Of a DNA stretch of 64,000 nt, positions 26,467 through 33,722 are shown piece by piece. The translations under genes and the position numbers were made by a program. The stretch's first letter is position 1. Each line of letters starts with the position of its first letter. This DNA comes from Bacillus sp. CH140a_4T (lineage in GTDB: Bacteria; Bacillota; Bacilli; Bacillales; Bacillaceae_G). The DNA lies in contig NZ_WBPF01000013.1 of assembly GCF_008923725.1 (NCBI RefSeq), forward strand, positions 496,001 through 560,000, written 5' to 3'. The notes under the pieces are model-generated. The model did not search any database and had not been told where the DNA came from. It saw only the letters and a list, made by a program, of their open reading frames with translations.

Positions 26467-27861
26467 ATGAATACACTGCTTGTCGGAATTAACGTTGCAA
26501 TCATGCTCATCTTAGTTGGCGTATTATATTATATGCAACGTAAGCATGTATCTTTTAATAAACGTGTATTTACTGCTTTAGGAGTCGGAATTATATTCGG
26601 TCTTATATTACAATTTATTTATGAACCAACTTCTAAAGTAATTATTGAATCGAATACTTGGTTTGGCTTAATCGGTAACGGTTATGTGAAATTACTTCAA
26701 ATGATCGTTATGCCACTTATTTTAGTATCTATTATTTCAGCATTTACAAAATTACAGTTAACGAAAAACCTTGGTAAAATTAGTGGTCTTATTATCGGAA
26801 TTTTAATTCTTACTACAGGAATCGCTGCAGCTGTTGGTATCGCTGCAAGTGCAGGATTTGATGTATCAGCAACAGGCCTACAACAAGGTGATGCAGAATC
26901 TGCTCGTCTGAAGCTAGTTGAAGAAAGATTTACTTCTATTGAAAAAACAACAATTCCAGATAAATTATTAGAGCTATTGCCTACAAATCCGTTTCTTGAT
27001 TTAACAGGTGCTCGTCCAACATCAACAATTTCTGTTGTAATATTTGCAGCCTTTATCGGTATCGCCTTTATCGGTGTAAAACGAAAATATCCAGAACAAG
27101 CAGAACTATTTAAGAAAATGCTTGATGCTGTCTATGCAATCGTAATGCGTATGGTAACATTAATTTTACGTCTTACTCCATACGGCGTATTAGCTCTTAT
27201 GGCAAAAACAGTTGCTGGTAGCGATATAAATGCTATTTTAAAACTTGGTAACTTCGTGTTAGCGTCTTATGTAGCACTTATCGTAATGTTCGTTATCCAC
27301 TTATTATTAATTGCTCTATCTGGTTTAAATCCAATTCAATATTTAAAAAAGGTGTTCCCTGTATTAACATTTGCATTCACATCTCGCTCTAGTGCTGGTG
27401 CAATGCCATTAAATATTGAAGCGCAAAAAGAAAAGCTTGGTATTTCCGAAGGGATTGCCAACTTCGCAGCATCATTTGGAGTATCTATCGGGCAAAACGG
27501 TTGCGCAGGTATTTATCCAGCAATGCTTGCAATGATGGTCGCTCCAACTGTAGGAATCGATCCATTACAACCACAATTTATTTTAACTTTAATCGCTGTC
27601 GTTGCTATTAGCTCATTCGGTGTTGCCGGTGTTGGTGGCGGTGCAACGTTCGCAGCGTTAATCGTACTATCTACAATGAACTTACCAATCGGTATTGTCG
27701 CTCTTGTTATCTCAGTAGAACCATTAATCGATATGGGTCGTACAGCTCTTAATGTAAGTGGTTCGATGACAGCAGGTCTTATTTCTAGTAAATGGCTTGG
27801 TGAATTAGATCAAGATACGTACAATCAAGATGATACAAAACCTGGTGAAATTGCTTCATAA
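26467..27861 (+). CDS. tcyP: L-cystine:Na+/H+ symporter TcyP
   Basis: 464-aa dicarboxylate/amino acid:cation symporter family protein with about eight membrane helices and two re-entrant loops. Family motifs include AFTSRSSAGAMPLNIEAQKEKLG, GQNGCAGIYPAMLAMMVAP and VEPLIDMGRTALNVSGSM. Length and ending match B. subtilis TcyP, the main cystine importer. Start at 26467 with AGGGGGAA upstream. It is monocistronic. No S-box or T-box leader is visible, so its control is unclear. Confidence 0.9.
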   Translation: MNTLLVGINVAIMLILVGVLYYMQRKHVSFNKRVFTALGVGIIFGLILQFIYEPTSKVIIESNTWFGLIGNGYVKLLQMIVMPLILVSIISAFTKLQLTKNLGKISGLIIGILILTTGIAAAVGIAASAGFDVSATGLQQGDAESARLKLVEERFTSIEKTTIPDKLLELLPTNPFLDLTGARPTSTISVVIFAAFIGIAFIGVKRKYPEQAELFKKMLDAVYAIVMRMVTLILRLTPYGVLALMAKTVAGSDINAILKLGNFVLASYVALIVMFVIHLLLIALSGLNPIQYLKKVFPVLTFAFTSRSSAGAMPLNIEAQKEKLGISEGIANFAASFGVSIGQNGCAGIYPAMLAMMVAPTVGIDPLQPQFILTLIAVVAISSFGVAGVGGGATFAALIVLSTMNLPIGIVALVISVEPLIDMGRTALNVSGSMTAGLISSKWLGELDQDTYNQDDTKPGEIAS

Positions 27862-27862
27862 T

Positions 27863-27901
27863 AAAAAGGACGCTAACAAAAACTGTTAGCGTCCTTTTTT
27901 A
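27863..27901 (+). terminator. Terminator of tcyP
   Basis: Perfect 16-bp stem (27863-27878 with 27884-27899) and T-run. Confidence 0.92.
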
Positions 27902-28016
27902 GTTCTTTCCATCTTTCTCTTTATCTTTTATACATAAGGCATCACGTATAGATATAACAAAAATATACCATTTTTCATTTTTTAATAACTATTAATTTTA
28001 AATTAAAGACTAACTA

Positions 28017-28424
28017 TTATTCCTCATCTGCAAACTGTAAAAACTCTTCCAACCGCCCCTTTAACTCCTCCTCTATCTCACAATAAGATTCATCAACAAG
28101 TTCACCACTTAGCTTACTTCCCCAAAACCTTATTTGAAGCGGTACTCCTAAAAAATAATTACAACATTCCCAGATAGGAACTGTATAAAATTCAATCATC
28201 TCTCCTTCTTCATCTAATACAGCTATCGAAATGGATGAATAATATCCTGTTTCAAAAGGATCTTCTTTATCTCTGATGAGTTCTATAAATAATTCCATGT
28301 TTTTTTCTATGTACAAATGTGAATAATCTTTAAAAAGTTTAAATGATATTCTCTCTATTTCCTTCTCCATACACTGAATGTTCTCTTTTAACTCCAATGT
28401 AAAATCTTGTTCTTTATACTTCAT
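28017..28424 (-). CDS. Hypothetical acidic protein
   Basis: 135-aa acidic cytosolic protein with many Glu residues and a Trp/Cys-containing segment (VPIWECCNYFLG). AGGAGG lies seven bases before the ATG. Size and acidity are like those of immunity-type proteins of the cereus group, but no toxin gene is next to it, so I assign no function. Confidence 0.65.
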   Translation of the reverse strand: MKYKEQDFTLELKENIQCMEKEIERISFKLFKDYSHLYIEKNMELFIELIRDKEDPFETGYYSSISIAVLDEEGEMIEFYTVPIWECCNYFLGVPLQIRFWGSKLSGELVDESYCEIEEELKGRLEEFLQFADEE

Positions 28425-28443
28425 TCTCGCCTCCTAAAACAGT

Positions 28444-28475
28444 GAAAAAAGAGAATACCAATCTCGTATTCTCTC
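28444..28475 (-). terminator. Terminator of the 28524-28748 gene
   Basis: AGAGAATAC/GTATTCTCT stem with T-run on the minus strand. Confidence 0.8.
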
Positions 28476-28523
28476 ATTCTTATGTTGCTACAATTATTGT
28501 TATTATCTCACAGCCCGTCCTTT

Positions 28524-28748
28524 TCACAAATAACCATTTTGTTCGCACCATGTATGAAATTGTCCTACATCTACTCCAACTAACACGATATCCTTTAGCT
28601 CTACATCAATGATTTGTTCTCCAATTGCAATAGCAAACTGCGATTCTAATTTTGTCTCGCTGTTCTTTACAATTCCAATTCGGTTCCGATGCGGTCCATC
28701 TTTTATATATGCTTTTTGTCCTACAATATCAAAGTTCAAGATTCTCAC
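28524..28748 (-). CDS. Small hypothetical protein
   Basis: 74-aa mostly beta-rich product (VGQKAYIKDGPHRNRIGIVKNSE looks like a small barrel of KOW/SH3 type). ATG with GAGGTGAG upstream; own terminator. No family assigned. Confidence 0.62.
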   Translation of the reverse strand: MRILNFDIVGQKAYIKDGPHRNRIGIVKNSETKLESQFAIAIGEQIIDVELKDIVLVGVDVGQFHTWCEQNGYL

Positions 28749-28922
28749 CTCTTTTATTGCGCTTTAATTTGAAATACGAACTAAAATTCGGAAAATTTCC
28801 TTTCATTGCACTATTTCTCTATATATATGACGAAACAATAAAAGAGTCCTTCCTTCTTTACAATTATTTTTTCTTTGTTTCATTTTTATGATTGAAACGT
28901 AAAGTTTATAATAAAATACACT

Positions 28923-28936
28923 TGGAAGCGCTTTCT
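28923..28936 (+). promoter_or_regulatory. Candidate cre site overlapping a promoter
   Basis: TGGAAGCGCTTTCT has one mismatch to the cre consensus. TATAAT follows at 28953-28958, so the site sits over the -35 region of the 28992 gene, a position where CcpA binding would repress. Confidence 0.55.
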
Positions 28937-28991
28937 ATGTAATTTTTTATGTTATAATGTATAAGTAGAACTTCGTAAAGAGGGTTAAAAA

Positions 28992-29303
28992 ATGAATACA
29001 AAAATAATAAAAAAAGTAATTGAAGCATTAAAAGTATATGGATTTCAGGATGTATCATTCTGTGACAAAACGAAGCAATTTTTATTTCATAACGAAACCG
29101 ATATTATGAGCGGTTATGCAGAAATAACATATAGTAGTCAATTTGAAAAATTCAACGTACAAATTCATCCAATTGAAACACATCACCAAGCAGAGTTACA
29201 AGAGGTTGAAAGACATATACAGGCTTGTATAAGAAAAGTGGAATATTTAAATGCACTTCTTAGCGGGCAAACAAAACTCGATGACAAAATACTTATAATG
29301 TAA
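28992..29303 (+). CDS. Hypothetical protein, possible catabolite-controlled gene
   Basis: 103-aa cytosolic protein with an alpha/beta start (IKKVIEALKVYGFQDVSFCDKTKQFLFH) and a helical C-terminal half containing HHQAELQEVERHIQACIRKVEYL. TATAAT and a cre-like site are upstream, and a strong bidirectional terminator follows. I recognise no family. Confidence 0.68.
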   Translation: MNTKIIKKVIEALKVYGFQDVSFCDKTKQFLFHNETDIMSGYAEITYSSQFEKFNVQIHPIETHHQAELQEVERHIQACIRKVEYLNALLSGQTKLDDKILIM

Positions 29304-29337
29304 AAAAGAACGTGAGACTATCACGTTCTTTTTTACA
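29299..29337. terminator. Bidirectional terminator
   Basis: Perfect 15-bp stem (29301-29315 with 29321-29335) with T-runs on both strands between convergent genes. Confidence 0.92.
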
Positions 29338-29826
29338 TTATACGTTCATCTTTTCCTTCAGTTGTAATCCTGTAATGGACTCTAATACATCCATTGCTTC
29401 TCCAAATGTCATATCAAAAATTGTCTTTTCTTCTATGTATGGAAATTGTTTAAAACGCTTTTCTAACATTTTCACGGCGTCCGACGTAAAGTGTGCACTA
29501 TCAATGCCAAATTCTGTTTCAACAAGAACGATCCAATCTAACACGTGAAAACCTAATCCATTTACGAATGAAATAAGTTTTTCTTCTGGTTGTGAAGATA
29601 AGAATACGTATCGTTCCATCTCACTAAAAAGTTCTTCTCCTAAAATATCAGCTAATTCCTCATCATGTTCGCGTTCAATGATTTCTTCATAACCATAATC
29701 ATCAACAAGCTCCTCAACTTCTTCACTATCCTCACAAATCAATTGACTAAGAAGTGCCTCTTTCTTAAATTCACTATTTTGTACAACTTCTAAAAAGCTC
29801 GTTTCCCAACCATTTTCTAATTTCAT
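29338..29826 (-). CDS. Hypothetical acidic protein
   Basis: 162-aa very acidic protein (EDSEEVEELVDDYGYEEIIEREHDEELADILGEE). AAAGGAG lies seven bases before the ATG at 29826. No signal, membrane segment or known domain. Confidence 0.68.
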   Translation of the reverse strand: MKLENGWETSFLEVVQNSEFKKEALLSQLICEDSEEVEELVDDYGYEEIIEREHDEELADILGEELFSEMERYVFLSSQPEEKLISFVNGLGFHVLDWIVLVETEFGIDSAHFTSDAVKMLEKRFKQFPYIEEKTIFDMTFGEAMDVLESITGLQLKEKMNV

Positions 29827-29905
29827 ATTATGTACTCCTTTATATACGTTTCTTATCATCACTGTACCCAAAAGATCACTTTTATAACCTTTTATGTAGT
29901 TACTA

Positions 29906-30280
29906 TTATTTCACATGATTCATAACATGAGACGCAAATTCAGTTGCATCTCCTTCAAAAATATTTATTTCTGGCAAATGATAGAACGTTGTTTGAAGCG
30001 GGTTTCTTTCATGATATACATATATCTTTTTTTCTAGCGCAATCGCCATTCCAAACTCTGTATGGCTCCCGTTTCCGCCATCTAATATAAGTAAAAATAC
30101 GTCCGCATCTTTAATAGCATTCTTTTCTGCCTGACCAATGTCTCTTAATTGTTCTTGATTGACTGCTCTTTCGTTTCTTGTCCAATCATATGTATGGTTC
30201 CATCCTGCATGTTTCAGTTCATTTGCTATGGAACGTACAAGATGTTTATTTTGGAAACCTGAGGCGATATAAAAATTCAT
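29906..30280 (-). CDS. Nucleoside 2-deoxyribosyltransferase-like protein
   Basis: 124-aa single-domain protein. MNFYIASGFQNKHLVRSIANEL is the phosphate-binding start of the deoxyribosyltransferase/DNPH1 fold; DVFLLILDGGNGSHTEFGMAIAL carries the Asp and the Glu (in HTEFG) that act as catalytic nucleophile in this family; a third conserved element is NPLQTTFYHLP. It may hydrolyse or exchange a nucleoside or nucleotide, but the substrate cannot be told. Confidence 0.78.
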   Translation of the reverse strand: MNFYIASGFQNKHLVRSIANELKHAGWNHTYDWTRNERAVNQEQLRDIGQAEKNAIKDADVFLLILDGGNGSHTEFGMAIALEKKIYVYHERNPLQTTFYHLPEINIFEGDATEFASHVMNHVK

Positions 30281-30373
30281 TTATATACACTCCTTCATTA
30301 TGTACGGGAAACTCCTTTTAGCGTTACTTGCTATTAACATAATAAAGAACAACTTCAAAAAAAATCCCCATCT

Positions 30374-30598
30374 TTAAAACTTATTTGCGTTTAAATGATG
30401 GGATGCTTCATGATCTTCTTTTATTTTTTGTTTTTTATAACTTTCATCAGCTAACATTTCTAGTTCAGCTGTTATTTCTGATTTTTCAAGCTCTCTTTCT
30501 TGCGAAAATTTCCTTGAAATATAAACAATAACACTACCAACGTACAACACAAAGCATATAATAAGTGCAGTATTTTCATAGAGACTTAGCTCCAACAC
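30374..30598 (-). CDS. Small single-pass membrane protein
   Basis: 74-aa product with one membrane helix (about 8-28) and a charged, coiled-coil-like tail rich in Glu and Lys. The GTG at 30598 has TTAGGAG upstream; the longer open frame does not. Function unknown. Confidence 0.6.
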   Translation of the reverse strand: MLELSLYENTALIICFVLYVGSVIVYISRKFSQERELEKSEITAELEMLADESYKKQKIKEDHEASHHLNANKF

Positions 30599-30711
30599 AG
30601 TCACTCCTAATCCATTCGTATTTTCACGCTTCATTAATTGGAATTTCCCTACTAATCCATTCATTATTGTAACATAAAAATATCAATCCTTGGAATCTTT
30701 CATCCTACTAA

Positions 30712-30738
30712 AAAAGACATGAGTGTTTCATCATGCCT
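30712..30738 (-). terminator. Probable terminator of the yitJ-metH-murG operon
   Basis: Short 7-bp stem (GGCATGA/TCATGTC with one wobble) and six T residues at the murG stop. Confidence 0.6.
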
Positions 30739-31552
30739 CTGAAATATGTTGAATGATTGTTTGAATTGCTTCTTTTCCATTATATTTTTTTAATGCTGTT
30801 TTATACATCTCATTATTTTGATTTAATTCTTCAACATGCTTTATAAGAGAGTTCACAGTCACATCTTCTTCATACAATACGGAAGCATATCCTTGTCTCT
30901 CAAAAGACTCCGCATTTAGTATTTGATCTCCACGACTTGCAAATTTCGATAGCGGAATTAAAAGCATCGGCTTTTGCAATGTTAAAAACTCAAAAATGGC
31001 ATTAGAGCCCGCACGTGAAATAACAAAATCTGTTATCGCTAATATGTCTGGCAGTTCTCCATGTACATATTCAAATTGTCTATATCCTTCTTTATTTTGT
31101 AAACTTTCATCAAGATTACCTTTTCCGCAAAGATGAACAATTTGATACTTTTTCAGAAGTTCTGGTAACGCTTCTCGAACCGTTTCATTAATTTTCTTTG
31201 CGCCCAAACTTCCTCCCATAATGGTAATAACCGACTTTTTACGTGAAAAACCTAAAAATGCTAAACCCTTTTCCCTATTTCCCTTTAGCACTTCTTCACG
31301 TACAGGAGATCCTGTATAAATTACTTTTTCTTTCGGTAAGTGTTTCGCAGCTTCTTCAAATGTAACAAATATTTTCGAAGCAAAACGGAGCGCAATTTTA
31401 TTTGCTAGTCCTGGCGTCATATCAGATTCATGTAATAAAACAGGGACTCTGTTTAGCCATCCTCCAATTACGACTGGTACAGATACGAAACCACCTTTTG
31501 AAAAAATCACATCCGGTTTTAGTTTTCGAATTCTTACATATGCATCCATAAC

Positions 31553-31720
31553 ACCGATACGATAAACTTAACTAAATCTATACAATTCAATCAAATTTAC
31601 ACGAGTTAGTGCTTCATCGTGTTCTCGCAGCCCCAAAGGGACGAGGGGTATAACACTCCACACGAGGCAGTATCGTTACCTCCTATTATCAAGCATTTAT
31701 TTTACCCATCTTGATAAATT
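31553..31720 (-). ncRNA. Candidate omega-RNA at the 3' end of the element
   Basis: TnpB guide RNAs come from the end of tnpB and the right end of the element, with guide sequence just beyond the border. This segment is GC-richer than its surroundings and can form CCCC-TCGTCCCTTT-GGGG and CGAG/CTCG stems. The guide would then be murG sequence starting GTTATGGATGCATATG. Inferred from family knowledge. Confidence 0.6.
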
Positions 31721-32827
31721 TATCGCAGCATTTACATCCCTATCGTGATGGCTATTGCATGAAACACAACACCACTCACGTATTTTTAAACTCCACTGTC
31801 CTTCTGGTTGAACTGAATGGTCGTATTTTACGCCGCAACATGAACAAATCTTGCTTGAGGCGAACCATTTATCAGCTTTTACATATGCAATGCCATACTT
31901 CTCGCACTTGTATGATAAACATTGAAAGAAGAAGTGTAATTTTTGAAAGGAAAATGCTTTCGATAGTTTTTTGTTTTTTAACAGGTTTGAGATAGATAAG
32001 TCTTCCACAACAATCCTCATTGGTTTGGTTTTCACCAATTTAGCTGTTGCTTGATGGATATGGTTATTTCGGATATTCGTAATTTTCCTAGATAACCGCA
32101 GGTGCTCAGCTTTCGCTTTTTCATATCCGGCAGATTGAATTTTTACACCTTTTTTAAATCTCCTAGACATATCTCTTTGCGCTGACTTTTTCCTTTTCAA
32201 AAGTTTTTTAACCTTGGCATCTTTGTTTATATTTCGTTCTTTCATACCATTAGAAGCTACAAACAGCTCTTTTAACCCAACATCCACACCAATCGACTCA
32301 TTGGTTAGTTCTTGGGATTCAAAATCTTCTTGGAACCCTACACTAATCCACCAGTGACGACCGTCAAATGTAACTCTTGGATTGGATGGCTTTTTGTTTC
32401 TTGGTAGTTGTTGACTTGTTTTCACTTCACCAATGGACTGAATATGAACCACTTTCTTTCCTATAACCAGTCTTTCATAATTGGCATAAAATCCTTGGAT
32501 TACATCTTTTTTGGATTTATAAGAAGTGTGAGAACCATTTTTGTACTTTTTGAACGAATGTTTTCTCGCCGTATCAAAATCTTTTGAAGCCTGTTTGGGA
32601 ACTTGTGCATTGATGTCATGTAACCACTCATATCGCTTTCGCTTCTTGATCTTTGTAAATCGTTTCTGTAAAGCTAACTGTGAAACAGATTTTCCAAATA
32701 GCTTATAGTATCTATCACTCATTCTTTTACAATAGTTATAAGCGAATCTTGCAGCACCAGCATGGTTTCTAAGCACTTGTTCTTGTTCAGGCGTTGGAAT
32801 CAGTCTGACTTTCTTCGCCAATATCAT
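31697..32827 (-). CDS. tnpB: TnpB RNA-guided nuclease
   Basis: 376-aa TnpB with all catalytic residues: Asp182 (IGVDVGLKEL), Glu275 (VVEDLSISN) and Asp364 (HHDRDVNAAINL). The zinc ribbon CSCC...CVSC (Cys328/331/354/357) is intact. It starts at an ATG that overlaps the stop of the recombinase remnant (TGATG), so translation is coupled. Such proteins cut target DNA next to a short motif and help the element persist. No inactivating change is seen. Confidence 0.92.
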   Translation of the reverse strand: MILAKKVRLIPTPEQEQVLRNHAGAARFAYNYCKRMSDRYYKLFGKSVSQLALQKRFTKIKKRKRYEWLHDINAQVPKQASKDFDTARKHSFKKYKNGSHTSYKSKKDVIQGFYANYERLVIGKKVVHIQSIGEVKTSQQLPRNKKPSNPRVTFDGRHWWISVGFQEDFESQELTNESIGVDVGLKELFVASNGMKERNINKDAKVKKLLKRKKSAQRDMSRRFKKGVKIQSAGYEKAKAEHLRLSRKITNIRNNHIHQATAKLVKTKPMRIVVEDLSISNLLKNKKLSKAFSFQKLHFFFQCLSYKCEKYGIAYVKADKWFASSKICSCCGVKYDHSVQPEGQWSLKIREWCCVSCNSHHDRDVNAAINLSRWVK

Positions 32828-32955
32828 CAGAATGTAACTCCTTTAATGAAAGATTTGTTCTTCTGAATCGTAGCGTGTTCCACCAGCATTCTCCTGAGAC
32901 TACTCGGATGCAAACCTGTTAATTCTGATACTTGACTAACTCGTAAAAATTTCAT
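32827..32955 (-). CDS. 42-aa remnant of IS607-type TnpA: MerR-like HTH only
   Basis: The product begins MKFLRVSQVSELTGLHPSSL and RRM, the standard start of IS607-family serine recombinases, whose MerR-like helix-turn-helix precedes the resolvase domain. After about 27 residues it departs from the family and stops; the catalytic resolvase domain is absent. GAGGT before the ATG and the one-base stop/start overlap with tnpB are kept. The HTH could still bind DNA or serve only to couple tnpB translation; both are inference. Confidence 0.75.
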   Translation of the reverse strand: MKFLRVSQVSELTGLHPSSLRRMLVEHATIQKNKSFIKGVTF

Positions 32956-33039
32956 TATTATTCTTACCTCATCAAACTCACAATAGCACATACGTTCGAT
33001 AGATTCAATGAGGTTGGATAGATTTAATTAAATGTATCT

Positions 33040-33467
33040 CGTTCAACTAAGGGCGCAATTCCTTAGCCAGTTCTCTTATGAACTTCTCATGTTTTCACAT
33101 GAGCGCAGACTATATGTTTATCTCTTTAGAGATAGAGGATTTTTCCACCACCATAGGCTTGTGATGTACTCTCGTCAGTTATACGAGATAGTCGTTGAAC
33201 GTTCATCTTATCACTTTTGACTTAGATGATTCGAGGCGGAAGACCCATTGTTCTAGTGTTTAGGATTTAACCTTGCACCATCTGATTGATTTTTTCTGCT
33301 TTCGCGACATTCACGCTCGCTATTTTTAGCCACGTTGTAGTTCAATCAGCTTTAGGGATTGCCCGCAGTTAACCCTCACTACTAGCCAATCACTTGACTA
33401 GCAGGGCTTACTGATAGATTTAATTAACTTTCGTTATAATTGGTTAAATAAATCGTAACAGTTAGTT
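33040..33467 (-). ncRNA. Group I intron ribozyme core
   Basis: Read on the minus strand, the conserved R element GTTCAACGACTATC (33200-33187) and S element AACATATAGTCTG (33118-33106) pair as P7 through GACTAT/ATAGTC. A hairpin CTCATGT-GAAA-ACATGAG (33103-33086) fits P9, with a second hairpin AGTTC/GAACT after it. An upstream element AACTGCGGGC (about 33370-33361) resembles the P segment. A GTAAC/GTTAC hairpin at the left border could be P1. The 3' splice site is not next to the core; in IStrons it is at the far end of the element. Confidence 0.85.
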
Positions 33468-33722
33468 ACCCTTCATTACAAGAAAGGGATCTTTTATATT
33501 TTTCAAATCAAAATAACGGCGTAGCTTTCCGCTTGCAATACTATGATACGGAATGCCTTCCTTTTCTATAATCGTTTTCTCAATTCCTTGATGAGAACCA
33601 ATATAAGAAATATCCCAATTTTGTTCTTGTAAATGTGGAATGATGGCTAAATTAGGTGTTACATGCCCTGCCGAACCGCCACCTGTAAAGACTATTTTCT
33701 TCATACGTCTCCCCCTTCTACA

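Larger units (their letters stand above)
31553..33467 (-). mobile_element. IStron-like element: group I intron, tnpA remnant and tnpB (IS607 type)
   Basis: About 1,915 bp inserted in murG, in the same orientation. The 5' part holds a group I intron core, the middle a truncated IS607-type recombinase and tnpB, and the 3' part a structured RNA region. Both junctions contain GGT (AAGGGTAAC on the left, ATCGGTGTT on the right, minus strand), so the ends are known only within three bases. This fits the GG dinucleotide crossover of IS607-type serine recombinases, which leave no longer target duplication. There are no long terminal inverted repeats. B. cereus-group IStrons such as BcISt1 are known; this one's exact identity would need comparison. 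Confidence 0.85.
30731..33704 (-). pseudogene. murG: Second MurG-type glycosyltransferase gene, split by an IStron-like element
   Basis: MurG adds GlcNAc to lipid I to make lipid II. Codons 1-79 (33704-33468) hold the N-terminal G-loop [11 protein letters not shown], and 31552-30731 hold the rest, including [12 protein letters not shown], the donor-site [12 protein letters not shown] and [14 protein letters not shown]. Joined they give 352 residues, the normal MurG length, with no missing motif. The first part alone stops two codons after the junction. The insertion is an element with group I intron features in the sense direction, so the full protein might be made after RNA splicing. The B. 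cereus group has another murG at the dcw cluster. The gene starts 18 bp after metH, with no terminator between. Confidence 0.85.

Noticed and set aside
33032-33220. Open frame opposite the intron region
   Set aside because: Lies antisense to the group I intron structure, has no ribosome site and no protein-like pattern.
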